64,000 bases of DNA from assembly GCA_964524515.1 (NCBI GenBank), contig CAZGEA010000004.1, positions 1 through 64,000 of the forward strand, written 5' to 3'. The translations under genes and the position numbers were made by a program. The notes beneath the pieces are model-generated. The model made no database searches and was not told where the DNA came from. It was given only the letters and a program-made list of their open reading frames with translations. Positions 6,915 through 15,427 of the stretch are shown in pieces. Positions within the stretch are counted from its first letter, which is position 1. Each line of letters starts with the position of its first letter. This stretch comes from CAZGEA01 sp964524515. GTDB taxonomy: Bacteria; Patescibacteriota; Microgenomatia; UBA8517.

Positions 6915-7826
6915 TTATGTTTGTGGAGTGTGTCTTATTGTTGTATCTTCTTGGTGCATAATTGTATGGGCTCTATTGTCTGGGAAAAAAGTGTCAGCTA
7001 TTAAATCATAGCTTTCTTTTGATTTATCAATTAGTTTTTTAATTTCAGTTGCTTTTGGTATATTTGGATATTTATTAATTACTAAATCCATAAACTCTCC
7101 GAACTGATGCACATTTTTAATCATGTTTTGATAATATCCCAATCTTTCGGCAGTAATTTGCCTCGTGCCTGGTGCCATCATTGATTGCATTTTGGCAAAT
7201 TGGGCTTCATTGCCCATTTGCTGTTTTACTGCATCTGTAATCTGAAGACCAATAGTTGGATCACTTGCCATTAGTATTAATGATTTTGTATCAACCACAT
7301 AATACTCGAAATTATTTCCTCCTGAGACAATTGTTATTTTTCTAACTCCCCCATTTGGATTTTCAGGGTCAAACATTTTTCTGTATGTTTTTTTATCCTT
7401 ATTATCATAGGCAAACATTTCAAAGTGGCCGGCATTAAAAACTATACCTTGGGACATTTGAACATTAGCTTTATCAGTTTCAATTAACGGGAATTTCTCA
7501 TTAATTGCAGCTTCAATTTGTTTATCTTTTTTGTCTCGCAATATTGCATCAATATATATTTTTGTTGCATTGTTATCATGAAGAGCGGGAATCGCCATTG
7601 CTACTGCCAACATTCTTTGAGTAAAGCGATCTACTGATTCATTTTGCAAAAAATTTTCTATAGCTTTATCTTCTATTACAACTGGCGTTTCTTCTGGATA
7701 ATGTGGCCTCGTTGGCATTTCACTTGATGGAGTAAGTGGCCTTTTTACAGCCTTTATTTGCACAGTATCATGGTCTGAAATTGGTGGCTCACTAATTCCT
7801 CTTGGTTGTGGCTCGTCTATTGGCAT
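6915..7826 (-). CDS. Hypothetical protein (303 aa), Pro-rich N-terminus
   Basis: A soluble protein of 303 residues with a disordered Pro/Thr/Glu-rich first 55 residues, a mixed alpha/beta middle (about 60-200) and a helical end (about 210-290). No signal peptide, membrane helix or known motif. Its start overlaps the 3' end of the M50-like peptidase gene by 35 nt in another frame, so the two are likely co-expressed. It could be a substrate or partner of that peptidase, but there is no direct evidence. Confidence 0.65.
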   Translation of the reverse strand: MPIDEPQPRGISEPPISDHDTVQIKAVKRPLTPSSEMPTRPHYPEETPVVIEDKAIENFLQNESVDRFTQRMLAVAMAIPALHDNNATKIYIDAILRDKKDKQIEAAINEKFPLIETDKANVQMSQGIVFNAGHFEMFAYDNKDKKTYRKMFDPENPNGGVRKITIVSGGNNFEYYVVDTKSLILMASDPTIGLQITDAVKQQMGNEAQFAKMQSMMAPGTRQITAERLGYYQNMIKNVHQFGEFMDLVINKYPNIPKATEIKKLIDKSKESYDLIADTFFPDNRAHTIMHQEDTTIRHTPQT

Positions 7827-8463
7827 TCGTAATTATACTTAACATTAAAAGTATTATTGAGTCAACATATAATGAAAATCTAATTGCGTTTTCCCCTATC
7901 GAGAGAAAATTTAAAAGACCAACTGATAAATTAATTTTTATACTTAAATAAATTAAAAAAATACAGAGAATAAAGAAAAAAGTCATTAATATTTTTGTAT
8001 CTTTAAGGTCGGCAACACTTGGAAACATGCAGTTTGTGAGTACAAAAATTGAATAGTATATGGCTACAGTTGCGATAATGGGTAAATCATTTGTTTGATT
8101 TAAAAAAAGAATTAATAAAATTACAAAAGTTAAACCTACAACAAAAGGAGCAACTCCAATTAAAAATCGTTTTATTCCGCCTACTTTTTCTATTTGTACG
8201 CTTCCTAAAATTAAATTTTCCGCATCAATTGATGGCGTCAATTTCATTTTTCCCGTTGCCACTCCCAGTAATTGAGCAGTTAATAAATGAGAAAGTTCAT
8301 GTACAAACGTTCCGAGAAAAAAAATTAATGATATTAACCAGACTGTTATTTTTGCATTTTTAGTAAGACTAATTAAAAGTTTTCCATTTTGTTTATGAAT
8401 TTTGGAGGAGACAAAATACAGAAGAATAATTTCGAAAAAAATTAATATTAATGGAGAGTTCAT
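7792..8463 (-). CDS. M50-like (site-2-protease-type) membrane metallopeptidase
   Basis: A 223-residue polytopic membrane protein. HELSH in FFLGTFVHELSHLLTAQL gives the zinc-binding HExxH inside a hydrophobic helix, and NCMFPSVADLKD about 95 residues later matches the NxxPxxxxD motif that supplies the third ligand in site-2 proteases. Together they indicate an intramembrane or juxtamembrane M50-family peptidase. The start at 8463 overlaps the stop of the upstream small membrane protein as ATGA; an ATG six codons earlier exists but is less plausible. No PDZ domain is present. Confidence 0.75.
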   Translation of the reverse strand: MNSPLILIFFEIILLYFVSSKIHKQNGKLLISLTKNAKITVWLISLIFFLGTFVHELSHLLTAQLLGVATGKMKLTPSIDAENLILGSVQIEKVGGIKRFLIGVAPFVVGLTFVILLILFLNQTNDLPIIATVAIYYSIFVLTNCMFPSVADLKDTKILMTFFFILCIFLIYLSIKINLSVGLLNFLSIGENAIRFSLYVDSIILLMLSIITNANRRATTKRN

Positions 8464-8717
8464 TTTTCTCTTTTCCACCAAACAAAGGTGCCAAGAGTTA
8501 GCCCCCCTATTAAAAGTGTGGTGTCTTTGTAGAAATTTTGATGTCTATCAAATGTGTCCATACAGCGTTTCAAAGATACTGGATCACCATAATTTTGGCG
8601 ACAGATTGCTTGGTATTCTTTTTTGAGGTTGTCTGATGACTGATATGCCCAGAGCCCTATTGTAACAACAAATAAAGATAGAAATACAAAAAATAAATAT
8701 TTGAAATTTAATTTCAT
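8460..8717 (-). CDS. Small two-helix membrane protein
   Basis: An 85-residue protein with an N-terminal hydrophobic helix (residues about 7-25), a 40-residue extracytoplasmic loop with two Cys (AICRQ and KRCMD) that could form a disulfide, and a second helix near the end (TTLLIGGLTLGTFVWW). No known family. It is first in the chain 8460-8717, 7792-8463, 6915-7826, each overlapping the next, and is translationally coupled to the M50-like peptidase. Confidence 0.65.
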   Translation of the reverse strand: MKLNFKYLFFVFLSLFVVTIGLWAYQSSDNLKKEYQAICRQNYGDPVSLKRCMDTFDRHQNFYKDTTLLIGGLTLGTFVWWKREK

Positions 8718-8755
8718 AAAAATGCAACTTTAGTTTATCATGAAACAAACTTGGC

Positions 8756-11125
8756 ATGAAACTAAAAAAATTACTTGCATATATTATTATCACTTTTGTG
8801 TTTTTTTTCATACTCCGAATTTTAGTTAGCGATATTGATAGTGTTAGTGAAGATTTACATAAAATTGGTTTTATAAATATTGTTTTTTCAAGTGGACTTT
8901 ATCTATTTTATTTTTATTCTAGAGCGTTTTCTTGGGGCTATTTTTTGGACTCAGTCAAAAAGACGAATGTTTCAAAGGAAGAGAAACTTTATACTTGGTT
9001 TCTGGGAGAATCAACCAGATATATTCCTGGAAACATTTGGTCTTTTGTTGGTCGATTTTATTTAACTTCAAAAAGAGGAATACCAAAAATTCAAGTTGCC
9101 ATTTCAATTACTATCGAGATAGTCTCAATGGTATTCGTAGCTTTTGTAATATCAATTCCGGAGTTATTAAAAAATTTTGAAAGGTTACAGATAAGTGGAA
9201 TGAAGCTTTTGTTCCCTTTACTATTTATTTTATTAATATCTATATGTATTTGGATATTACTTCGAATGGATAAATATTTCGAAAAAAGTAAAATCAATAT
9301 AAAAAATATTATTAAAGATGGCAATTTTAAAAGAGGTATTTTGTTCCAATTTTACGCATGGATATTTTTTGGTTTGGCTGCATATGTACTAATTAGACCA
9401 ATTTCACCTAATTTAAATATTTTTACTATAATTTCACTTTCAGTTTTATCGTGGCTACTTGGCTATTTATCACTTTTGACCCCAATGGGGCTTGGAGTCA
9501 GAGAAGGAATATGGACAATATTACTTAGTACGCTGATTTTGCCAACACATGCCGGATTGATTGTTATATTATCTAGAATCATATTAATTCTTTGCGAAAT
9601 GGCAAACTTAACTGTTTGGCTTTTTGCTAAACAGCGAGATAAATTATCAGAAATATTTAGAAAATTTTATGGAAACTGGGCAATTATTTTAGTATTTATT
9701 TTTTCATTCATCTACATAGTTACCATGACATGGTTCTCAGTTTTAAAACATAGATCTTTTGCCTCAAATTATGACCTAGCAAACATGAGTCAAACAATGT
9801 GGAACAGCATAAATGGTAGAGTTTTTACGCTTTCAGCATATGGAGAAAGCGTTTCAAGGTTTTCGATTCATGCTGACCCAATATTAATTCTTATTTCACC
9901 ACTGTATTTGATTTGGCCAAATGTTTTGATTGTTCTTTTTTTCCAATCTTTGGTTTTAGGGCTTGGTGCATTTCCAGTGTATTTTTTAACTAAAAAAATT
10001 TTTTCAGAAATTAATGGCCTGAATTTTAACATTATAAAAATAATATCTTTATCGTTTGTAATTTTATATTTAGTTAATCCATGGATGATGTGGGCAAATA
10101 TTTATGATTTTCACCCTGTTACCATATCAATTACATTTTTAATTAGCTCTATTTATTTTGCACTCAACAAAAAATGGAAATTGTATTTTTTGTTTATATT
10201 TTTAGCGATCACAACAAAAGAGGAGATTTCATTAATAATTTTTCTAATCGGGTTATATGTGTTTTTTATTCAAAAAGCACGAAAAATTGGTCTTATAACA
10301 TCAATTTTTGGTATTAGTTGGTTTTATTTTATGGTATTTAAAGTAATACCTTTTTATAGCATTAAGAGTGAACATTGGGGAATAAATACTTTATATTATA
10401 TTTTTATTCAAAAATTTAGTGAGGTCAAAAATTTATCTATGTTTTTGGATCTTTTTAATGGTTATTTTTTAATACCCAGATCAATTGAATACTATGTTTT
10501 ACTTTTAAAATCGATGTCATTTTTACCATTGTTGGGGTTTCCCTGGCTAATTTTTGCATTACCTGAATTATTTATTAATTTACTAAGTGCAGACTCTCAA
10601 ATGCAAGGCTTAACACTCCATTACCAAAGTGGACTTTTACCGTTTTTGATAATTTCATCAATATTTGGATCTTTTTATATTTTTAAAATAATTAATAAAA
10701 TAAAAATATTAAATAAATATATTAGTTTTTTAGGAATATTTTTTTCAATTTTAATCGTTTTTGTTTCCCTTCGAGTAAATTATCACTATGGACCACTTCC
10801 TACCACTCCATCCTGTTGGTGCCTTTTTTATAATGTTACAAATGATGATGAACAATTTGAAATTGAATTAAAAAGAATACCAAAAAATGCTTCCGTTTCA
10901 TCTTCTGGGGAAATATCACCACATGTTTCGATGAGAAAAAATTCATATGTTTTACCAGGCAGTTTTGAAACTGTTGATTATGTGGCATTAATTGACCAAA
11001 ATAGAATATTGGGAGATTACAATAAGAAAGAATTTGAAATATCGCTTCTAAAAAACAAAGACTTCCTCAAAAAACACAATTTGATATCACATATTGGGCA
11101 TTTTTATTTATTTGCGAAAAAATAA
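8756..11125 (+). CDS. Fusion: flippase-like (LPG-synthase TM) domain + DUF2079 membrane domain
   Basis: A 789-residue polytopic protein. Residues 1 to about 300 form the flippase-like domain of the lysylphosphatidylglycerol-synthase TM/AglD family (STRYIPGNIWSFVGR, then TPMGLGVREGIW). Residues from about 315 match DUF2079: MSQTMWNSINGRVF, SRFSIHADPILILISPLYL and NIYDFHPVT are typical of that family, which resembles integral glycosyltransferases. The two domains are usually separate genes; the fusion suggests they act on the same lipid-linked substrate. The gene is divergent from the 8460-8717 operon and has no clear terminator. Confidence 0.8.
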   Translation: MKLKKLLAYIIITFVFFFILRILVSDIDSVSEDLHKIGFINIVFSSGLYLFYFYSRAFSWGYFLDSVKKTNVSKEEKLYTWFLGESTRYIPGNIWSFVGRFYLTSKRGIPKIQVAISITIEIVSMVFVAFVISIPELLKNFERLQISGMKLLFPLLFILLISICIWILLRMDKYFEKSKINIKNIIKDGNFKRGILFQFYAWIFFGLAAYVLIRPISPNLNIFTIISLSVLSWLLGYLSLLTPMGLGVREGIWTILLSTLILPTHAGLIVILSRIILILCEMANLTVWLFAKQRDKLSEIFRKFYGNWAIILVFIFSFIYIVTMTWFSVLKHRSFASNYDLANMSQTMWNSINGRVFTLSAYGESVSRFSIHADPILILISPLYLIWPNVLIVLFFQSLVLGLGAFPVYFLTKKIFSEINGLNFNIIKIISLSFVILYLVNPWMMWANIYDFHPVTISITFLISSIYFALNKKWKLYFLFIFLAITTKEEISLIIFLIGLYVFFIQKARKIGLITSIFGISWFYFMVFKVIPFYSIKSEHWGINTLYYIFIQKFSEVKNLSMFLDLFNGYFLIPRSIEYYVLLLKSMSFLPLLGFPWLIFALPELFINLLSADSQMQGLTLHYQSGLLPFLIISSIFGSFYIFKIINKIKILNKYISFLGIFFSILIVFVSLRVNYHYGPLPTTPSCWCLFYNVTNDDEQFEIELKRIPKNASVSSSGEISPHVSMRKNSYVLPGSFETVDYVALIDQNRILGDYNKKEFEISLLKNKDFLKKHNLISHIGHFYLFAKK

Positions 11126-11133
11126 ATAGAATC

Positions 11134-11311
11134 TTATCCAGCTAATGCTCTTTTGATTGCTTCTCTTAAATTTCGGCCTCTATACCAACCTTTGTAGAAA
11201 ACTAGTGATGGGCCTTTGTAGGAGACACTTAAATAGTGTTTGTTAATTTTTCCACCTTTTTTGAGGAATTCATCAATTAGAATTTCGAGCGTATTGTTTT
11301 CTATATCTCAT
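11134..11311 (-). pseudogene. Small frame-disrupted ORF (about 58 codons)
   Basis: The minus strand encodes a compact, protein-like sequence (TLEILIDEFLKKGGKINKHY, then SVSYKGPSLVFYKGWYRG and REAIKRALAG) ending in TAA at 11134-11136. Its frame has an upstream stop and no ATG, GTG or TTG. An ATG at 11311 (MRYRK) lies in another frame and would join after a 1-base change in a run of four A (11297-11300). Either a decayed gene, a sequencing error, or use of a rare start codon. The family is unknown. Confidence 0.45.
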
Positions 11312-11364
11312 TATATCAGCATTTGCATGTTTTTGCCTGGGTAAGAGTTGTTCTATACTTAGAA

Positions 11365-11787
11365 ATGAACTGGATTATTTTTGCACTTTTGTCTGCTTTT
11401 TTTGCAGCACTTACTGCTATTTTGGCTAAAATTGGCATTAAAAATATTGATTCAAACTTGGCAACTGCAATTAGAACTGTTGTAATTTTAATTTTTGCTT
11501 GGGGAATTGTGATTTACCAAGGAACCTTTCATCAAATTCAAAAAATTAGTCAATATTCTTTGATATTTTTGGTTTTATCTGGAGTAACTACTGGATTATC
11601 TTGGTTATTTTATTTCAGAGCACTACAGCTTGGAAACGCATCGCAAGTGGCACCAATTGATAAGCTGAGTTTGGCATTAACTGTAATTTTGGCTGTAATT
11701 TTTTTGCAGGAGAAATTAAATCTGTCTAGTTTTGTTGGGGTAATTCTAATGATTGTTGGGACAATTTTGATTGCCTTTGGAAAATAA
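11365..11787 (+). CDS. EamA-family small membrane protein
   Basis: A 140-residue protein with five hydrophobic helices making one EamA (DMT superfamily) repeat; the motif GLSWLFYFRALQLG followed by IDKLSLALTVILAVIFLQEK is typical. Full transporters have two such repeats in about 300 residues, so this half-size protein would need to dimerise, as known single-repeat members do. I use the ATG at 11365 (MNWIIFALL); the upstream in-frame extension is not conserved-looking. Substrate unknown. Confidence 0.8.
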   Translation: MNWIIFALLSAFFAALTAILAKIGIKNIDSNLATAIRTVVILIFAWGIVIYQGTFHQIQKISQYSLIFLVLSGVTTGLSWLFYFRALQLGNASQVAPIDKLSLALTVILAVIFLQEKLNLSSFVGVILMIVGTILIAFGK

Positions 11788-11790
11788 AAA

Positions 11791-11836
11791 AGCCAGCAAT
11801 CTTGATTTTCCGTAAGAAATTATCAAAATTACTGGC
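11791..11836 (-). terminator. rho-independent terminator
   Basis: GCCAG...TTGAT on one side (11792-11806) pairs imperfectly with ATCAA...CTGGC (11822-11836). On the minus strand the stem is followed by six T, so it terminates the M23-PKD gene. It abuts the stop of the convergent EamA gene. Confidence 0.8.
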
Positions 11837-11846
11837 CACTTATCAT

Positions 11847-14639
11847 TTATCCAACAACAATTTGCTGACTTGCAGTGTAATTGTTGCCATCTAGACCTTT
11901 AACTGTAAAAGTTACAGTGTATGTACCGGCTGCAAAATTGTGAGTGTTTCCACTTGGGTGACCCACACTTGAACCGGAACTACCAAAATAACCAACATTA
12001 CTGCCATCACCCCAATCGATAATTTGCCAATCCTCTTTTGCATTCGACCAAGTTGCATTTGCAGTAACAGTGTTTGTTGGTTGATCATATGTTAACTGTA
12101 ATGACACACTTGGCTGCGGAACAGATGTTGGCGCAGGCGCTTGAGTTGGTGGTACTTGAGTTGGCGCAGGTATATCAGTTGGTACTGGAACCTGTGTTGG
12201 CGCATTTATAGTTACACTTTGACTTGCAGTGTAATTGTTGCCATCTTGACCCTTGCAAGTAAAAATTGCGGTATATGCTCCAACAGCATAGTAGTGAGTA
12301 TTTCCATTTGGATGACCCACACTTGTACCGGATCCACCAAAGTAGCCAACATTAGTGCCATCACCCCAATCGATAATTTGCCAGTCTTCTGCACAATTTG
12401 CCCAATCAGCATCTGCTTGCACAAAGTTAAACTCTGGACCAACAGATAAAGAAAGCGACACAACTGGCACAACAACTGGTGCTTGTAATACATTTACAAT
12501 TTGAGTTGCAGAGTATGTTTGACCATCTTTGCCTTTCACCCAAAATGTAATTGTGTAAGTTCCAACGGCATAATCATGTGAATTACCACTTGGGTGACCC
12601 ACACTTGTACCGGATCCACCAAAGTAGCCAACATTAGTGCCATCACCAAAGTCCACTACCTGCCAATCCTCTGCCGCGTTGCTCCAAATTGCTTGGATTT
12701 CAACATGGTTTGAATACTGATTCAATTGAGTAAAGGCAAGACTTAGGACAGGTGGCGTAACCGGAACAGCAGTTGGTGCTGAAATTGTTACTTGATCAGT
12801 AAATGGATATCCAACTCCGTCAGTTCCGTAAACAATTACACTAATTGTGTATGTCCCCGGAGCATAATTATGAGTTGGTGATACATCACCTGAACTTCCC
12901 AGAACTCCATAATTTTGACCATCGCCAAAATTGAAAATCTGCCAAGTTGATGCAGCCCCAGACCAAACTAAATGGTTGGTGACTTCACCTATCGCAGGAT
13001 TAGTAACAGATGCGTCAAATGTAACTATCGGAGGGTTCATTCTTCCGCCACAATTTGTATCGTGGAAGATTTCAATGCTTTCCGAATTGTCATTTACTTG
13101 ACCACCATTGTTTAGCAAATTGTTAGTCAAATCAGGATCGCTTGCTGTAAAACAAACAAACCCACCAGCTAAGTTTTGATTTTCATACAAAACTGCCGAC
13201 CAACCGGGTGTTATGCCGATTGATGTTATGGAGTTAACTGTATAACCATCAAGATTGCCATTTGCTGGATCATGCCAACCATAACGTAAACCGTTATATG
13301 ATTGATCTATCCAAACAGTGACAGTGTCTCCTGGTTCAGTTCCTAAATACTGACCACCACATGTTGAATCGTTATAGACCCAAACAGATGAGATAGTATC
13401 TGTAACTGGTGCTCCGCCATCATAGTAAGCATTTGATAATTCTGGTTCTGATCTGACGAAGCATTTTTTCAATCCTCCGCCATTTGGATCAGTTGCAACC
13501 ATAATTGACCAACCTGCATCCAACTGGATACTGCTGGTTTTGTTATCCAGAAAATCTGGAATATTAAACCAACTATTTGTTGGATTATCCCATCCATACT
13601 GAGTGCCACCATAATTTGGATTATCACGAATGTCTACTCGCGAATCACCATATTGTGGGGCTGGTGTGGAAGTTGGGATTACCACTCCTGTTGGAGTTGG
13701 AGCAATATTTATTTGATTTGTTGAAATCAAAAATGCTTCACCAATCGCAACAGAGCCGCCCATGGCTGAACCTATATCGAAACTTGGAAATTTTACACGT
13801 TGGATGTCAATTGAGTTGTTTGCACAATTACTTCCACTTCCACAGATAAATGAATCAGGTATGTAAAAATCAGCATACCTTAAAAACTGAGTCACACCAT
13901 CGTTTTTAAGATCCTGAAATGGCATTTTCAATCGGCGATGTAGATTTGCGAATGGAATACTCCATGTTGCTATTCCATCGTAATTATAGATAAGTGTAGG
14001 ATTTCCGGGAACATACAATCCCCAAAAATGATAATCGTCAATCAGAACACCGTTCCAACTAATCGGATTACCCCAAAGACAGTTTTTTGAATTAACACAA
14101 GTTCCACTTCCATCTCTTAACTCGACGTGAAGATGAACACCCATCTTAGGGTCAACACATGGTGGGTTAAATCCATTAGTGCAACCAACACTGTTTCCTG
14201 TTTTTCCAAGTGGTTTTCCTGCATCAACATGTTGACCTTCTACAACATAACTGCTGCTTAAATGTCCATATACGATCACAGAACCACCATCGTCGTGTTT
14301 TACTGCTATCTGCCTTCCTAATCCACCGAACCCAACTTGAACAATTTTTCCCGGAGCCATTGCTAGCACATCAAAAACACCAAGTGCAAAGTCAAGACCT
14401 GATCCTTCTGAAACATCTATTTTCGCTTCAAATTGACCGCCTTTACCATATGCATGTAAACCACTTGTCCACCTCACTTTTAGTTCCTTGTTGTATGGAA
14501 AACGGAAATATGGAAGTGGATTTGAAATTGATTGGGCTTGTGTAATTTTTTGCGCATTTTGCAGTAGCAAAAGGCAAAATATTACTAGAATAGATGTAAC
14601 AAGATTTGCTGCAAACTTCTTTGAACCTATTGCGCTCAT
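11847..14639 (-). CDS. Secreted M23 peptidase with crystallin-like and four PKD domains
   Basis: A 930-residue secreted protein. It has an N-terminal signal segment (about residues 13-36), then an M23/LytM endopeptidase domain (about 65-210) with SGLDFALG, YGHLSSSYVVEGQHVDAGKP and the zinc-binding HLHVE. Next are two beta/gamma-crystallin-like repeats (about 340-540; GWSIMV and GWSAVLYENQNLAGGF). Four PKD-like repeats follow, each with WGDG or FGDG, the last set off by a Pro/Thr-rich linker. The role is probably surface peptidoglycan cleavage or binding of a partner's wall. Start chosen at ATG 14639, preceded by GGAG; a TTG further up is weaker. Confidence 0.9.
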   Translation of the reverse strand: MSAIGSKKFAANLVTSILVIFCLLLLQNAQKITQAQSISNPLPYFRFPYNKELKVRWTSGLHAYGKGGQFEAKIDVSEGSGLDFALGVFDVLAMAPGKIVQVGFGGLGRQIAVKHDDGGSVIVYGHLSSSYVVEGQHVDAGKPLGKTGNSVGCTNGFNPPCVDPKMGVHLHVELRDGSGTCVNSKNCLWGNPISWNGVLIDDYHFWGLYVPGNPTLIYNYDGIATWSIPFANLHRRLKMPFQDLKNDGVTQFLRYADFYIPDSFICGSGSNCANNSIDIQRVKFPSFDIGSAMGGSVAIGEAFLISTNQINIAPTPTGVVIPTSTPAPQYGDSRVDIRDNPNYGGTQYGWDNPTNSWFNIPDFLDNKTSSIQLDAGWSIMVATDPNGGGLKKCFVRSEPELSNAYYDGGAPVTDTISSVWVYNDSTCGGQYLGTEPGDTVTVWIDQSYNGLRYGWHDPANGNLDGYTVNSITSIGITPGWSAVLYENQNLAGGFVCFTASDPDLTNNLLNNGGQVNDNSESIEIFHDTNCGGRMNPPIVTFDASVTNPAIGEVTNHLVWSGAASTWQIFNFGDGQNYGVLGSSGDVSPTHNYAPGTYTISVIVYGTDGVGYPFTDQVTISAPTAVPVTPPVLSLAFTQLNQYSNHVEIQAIWSNAAEDWQVVDFGDGTNVGYFGGSGTSVGHPSGNSHDYAVGTYTITFWVKGKDGQTYSATQIVNVLQAPVVVPVVSLSLSVGPEFNFVQADADWANCAEDWQIIDWGDGTNVGYFGGSGTSVGHPNGNTHYYAVGAYTAIFTCKGQDGNNYTASQSVTINAPTQVPVPTDIPAPTQVPPTQAPAPTSVPQPSVSLQLTYDQPTNTVTANATWSNAKEDWQIIDWGDGSNVGYFGSSGSSVGHPSGNTHNFAAGTYTVTFTVKGLDGNNYTASQQIVVG
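12313..12365 (-). repeat. 53-bp exact repeat in PKD module, copy 1
   Basis: Identical over 53 bp to 12595-12647; it encodes the NVGYFGGSGTSVGHP core of a PKD repeat. A third, diverged copy lies near 11961-12013. Nucleotide identity at synonymous sites points to recent duplication or gene conversion between modules. Confidence 0.9.
12595..12647 (-). repeat. 53-bp exact repeat in PKD module, copy 2
   Basis: Second exact copy of the 53-bp stretch at 12313-12365, inside the preceding PKD repeat of the same protein. The surrounding module sequence differs, so identity is confined to this segment. Confidence 0.9.
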
Positions 14640-14694
14640 GGTTAACTGCTCCGTATTCAATGACTAGACAATTGTTTTGTTAAAGGACAGGGGT

Positions 14695-14723
14695 ATTATA
14701 TTCGACATTGAAAAATCAATCAA
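14695..14723 (-). promoter_or_regulatory. Promoter of the M23-PKD gene (TTGATT, 17 bp, TATAAT)
   Basis: Minus strand TTGATT (14718-14723), a 17-bp spacer and TATAAT (14695-14700). Transcription would start near 14688, giving a leader of about 50 nt that carries the GGAG ribosome site. Confidence 0.7.
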
Positions 14724-14774
14724 GCTACAATCTCTTGTTTTTCCCATATCTATGCTCTATAATTGATTGTATTA

Positions 14775-15386
14775 ATGCATAAAAAAATAAACATTACTTC
14801 TAGAAAGGCTATATTGTTTTCCATATTCACCATTTTGTTTTTGATATCATTGTCAATCTTTTTTTACTTAAACAAAAATAAAGATATACCAAAAAATCCG
14901 ACAGCATACCCTACTCCAAACAGTACACCTAGTTTTTCAATATCAAATCTTAGCAATGGATGGCAATTGTATAAATCAAATGATTTAGGATTTGAAATTT
15001 CTTATCCTGAAGATAAAAGTATTAAATTTTATAATTACGATGGCTATTTTAATCTAGAAAAATACACACCAACCGGTCCAAATTGCGGAGGTGGTTTATG
15101 TTTTATGTTTTCAATTAGTATTTACAAAGATACATTAAAATCGATTGAATCAAGTGCAGCATTTAAAAATGCGAAGTTTGTTAGGACTAATGCAAAAATA
15201 GGTAATAAAGATACTTTTATATACACCAAATCTATAAATAATGGGGATAATTTTAATGGGATCAGCTATAAGATTCCAGTTAATCAAGGTAGTTATCTTA
15301 TTTCTGTTGATTATACAGAATTTCACACAAAACAATCAGATGAGCTTGCTCAAAAAATATTACAAAGCTTCAGAATAATTGAGTAA
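14775..15386 (+). CDS. Membrane-anchored extracytoplasmic protein, unknown
   Basis: A 203-residue protein with one N-terminal hydrophobic helix (about residues 13-35), a Pro/Thr/Ser-rich spacer (PTAYPTPNSTPS), and a soluble domain of about 150 residues starting WQLYKSNDLGFEISYP. This 'W..Y.S..LGFEISYP' opening is common in CPR surface proteins with a PsbP-like look. Two Cys (PNCGGGLCF) may form a disulfide. The C-terminus of the RDD protein at 1782-2896 has a similar soluble domain (RDGWKIKYESYLYSEP). Function unknown. ATG 14775 chosen over an upstream TTG. Confidence 0.65.
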   Translation: MHKKINITSRKAILFSIFTILFLISLSIFFYLNKNKDIPKNPTAYPTPNSTPSFSISNLSNGWQLYKSNDLGFEISYPEDKSIKFYNYDGYFNLEKYTPTGPNCGGGLCFMFSISIYKDTLKSIESSAAFKNAKFVRTNAKIGNKDTFIYTKSINNGDNFNGISYKIPVNQGSYLISVDYTEFHTKQSDELAQKILQSFRIIE

Positions 15387-15415
15387 TATATTATATTTTT
15401 TATCCTATAATATGA

Positions 15416-15421
15416 TATAAT
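15416..15421 (+). promoter_or_regulatory. -10 box of gene 15428 (leaderless)
   Basis: TATAAT ends 6 nt before the ATG at 15428, so transcription should start at or very near the start codon. A second TATAAT lies 11 nt upstream. Confidence 0.5.
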
Positions 15422-15427
15422 ACTGCC

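Noticed and set aside
11323..11364. Fourteen-codon N-terminal extension of the EamA protein
   Set aside because: The extension lacks a membrane or signal pattern and overlaps the promoter-like region; MNWIIFALL at 11365 is the normal family start.
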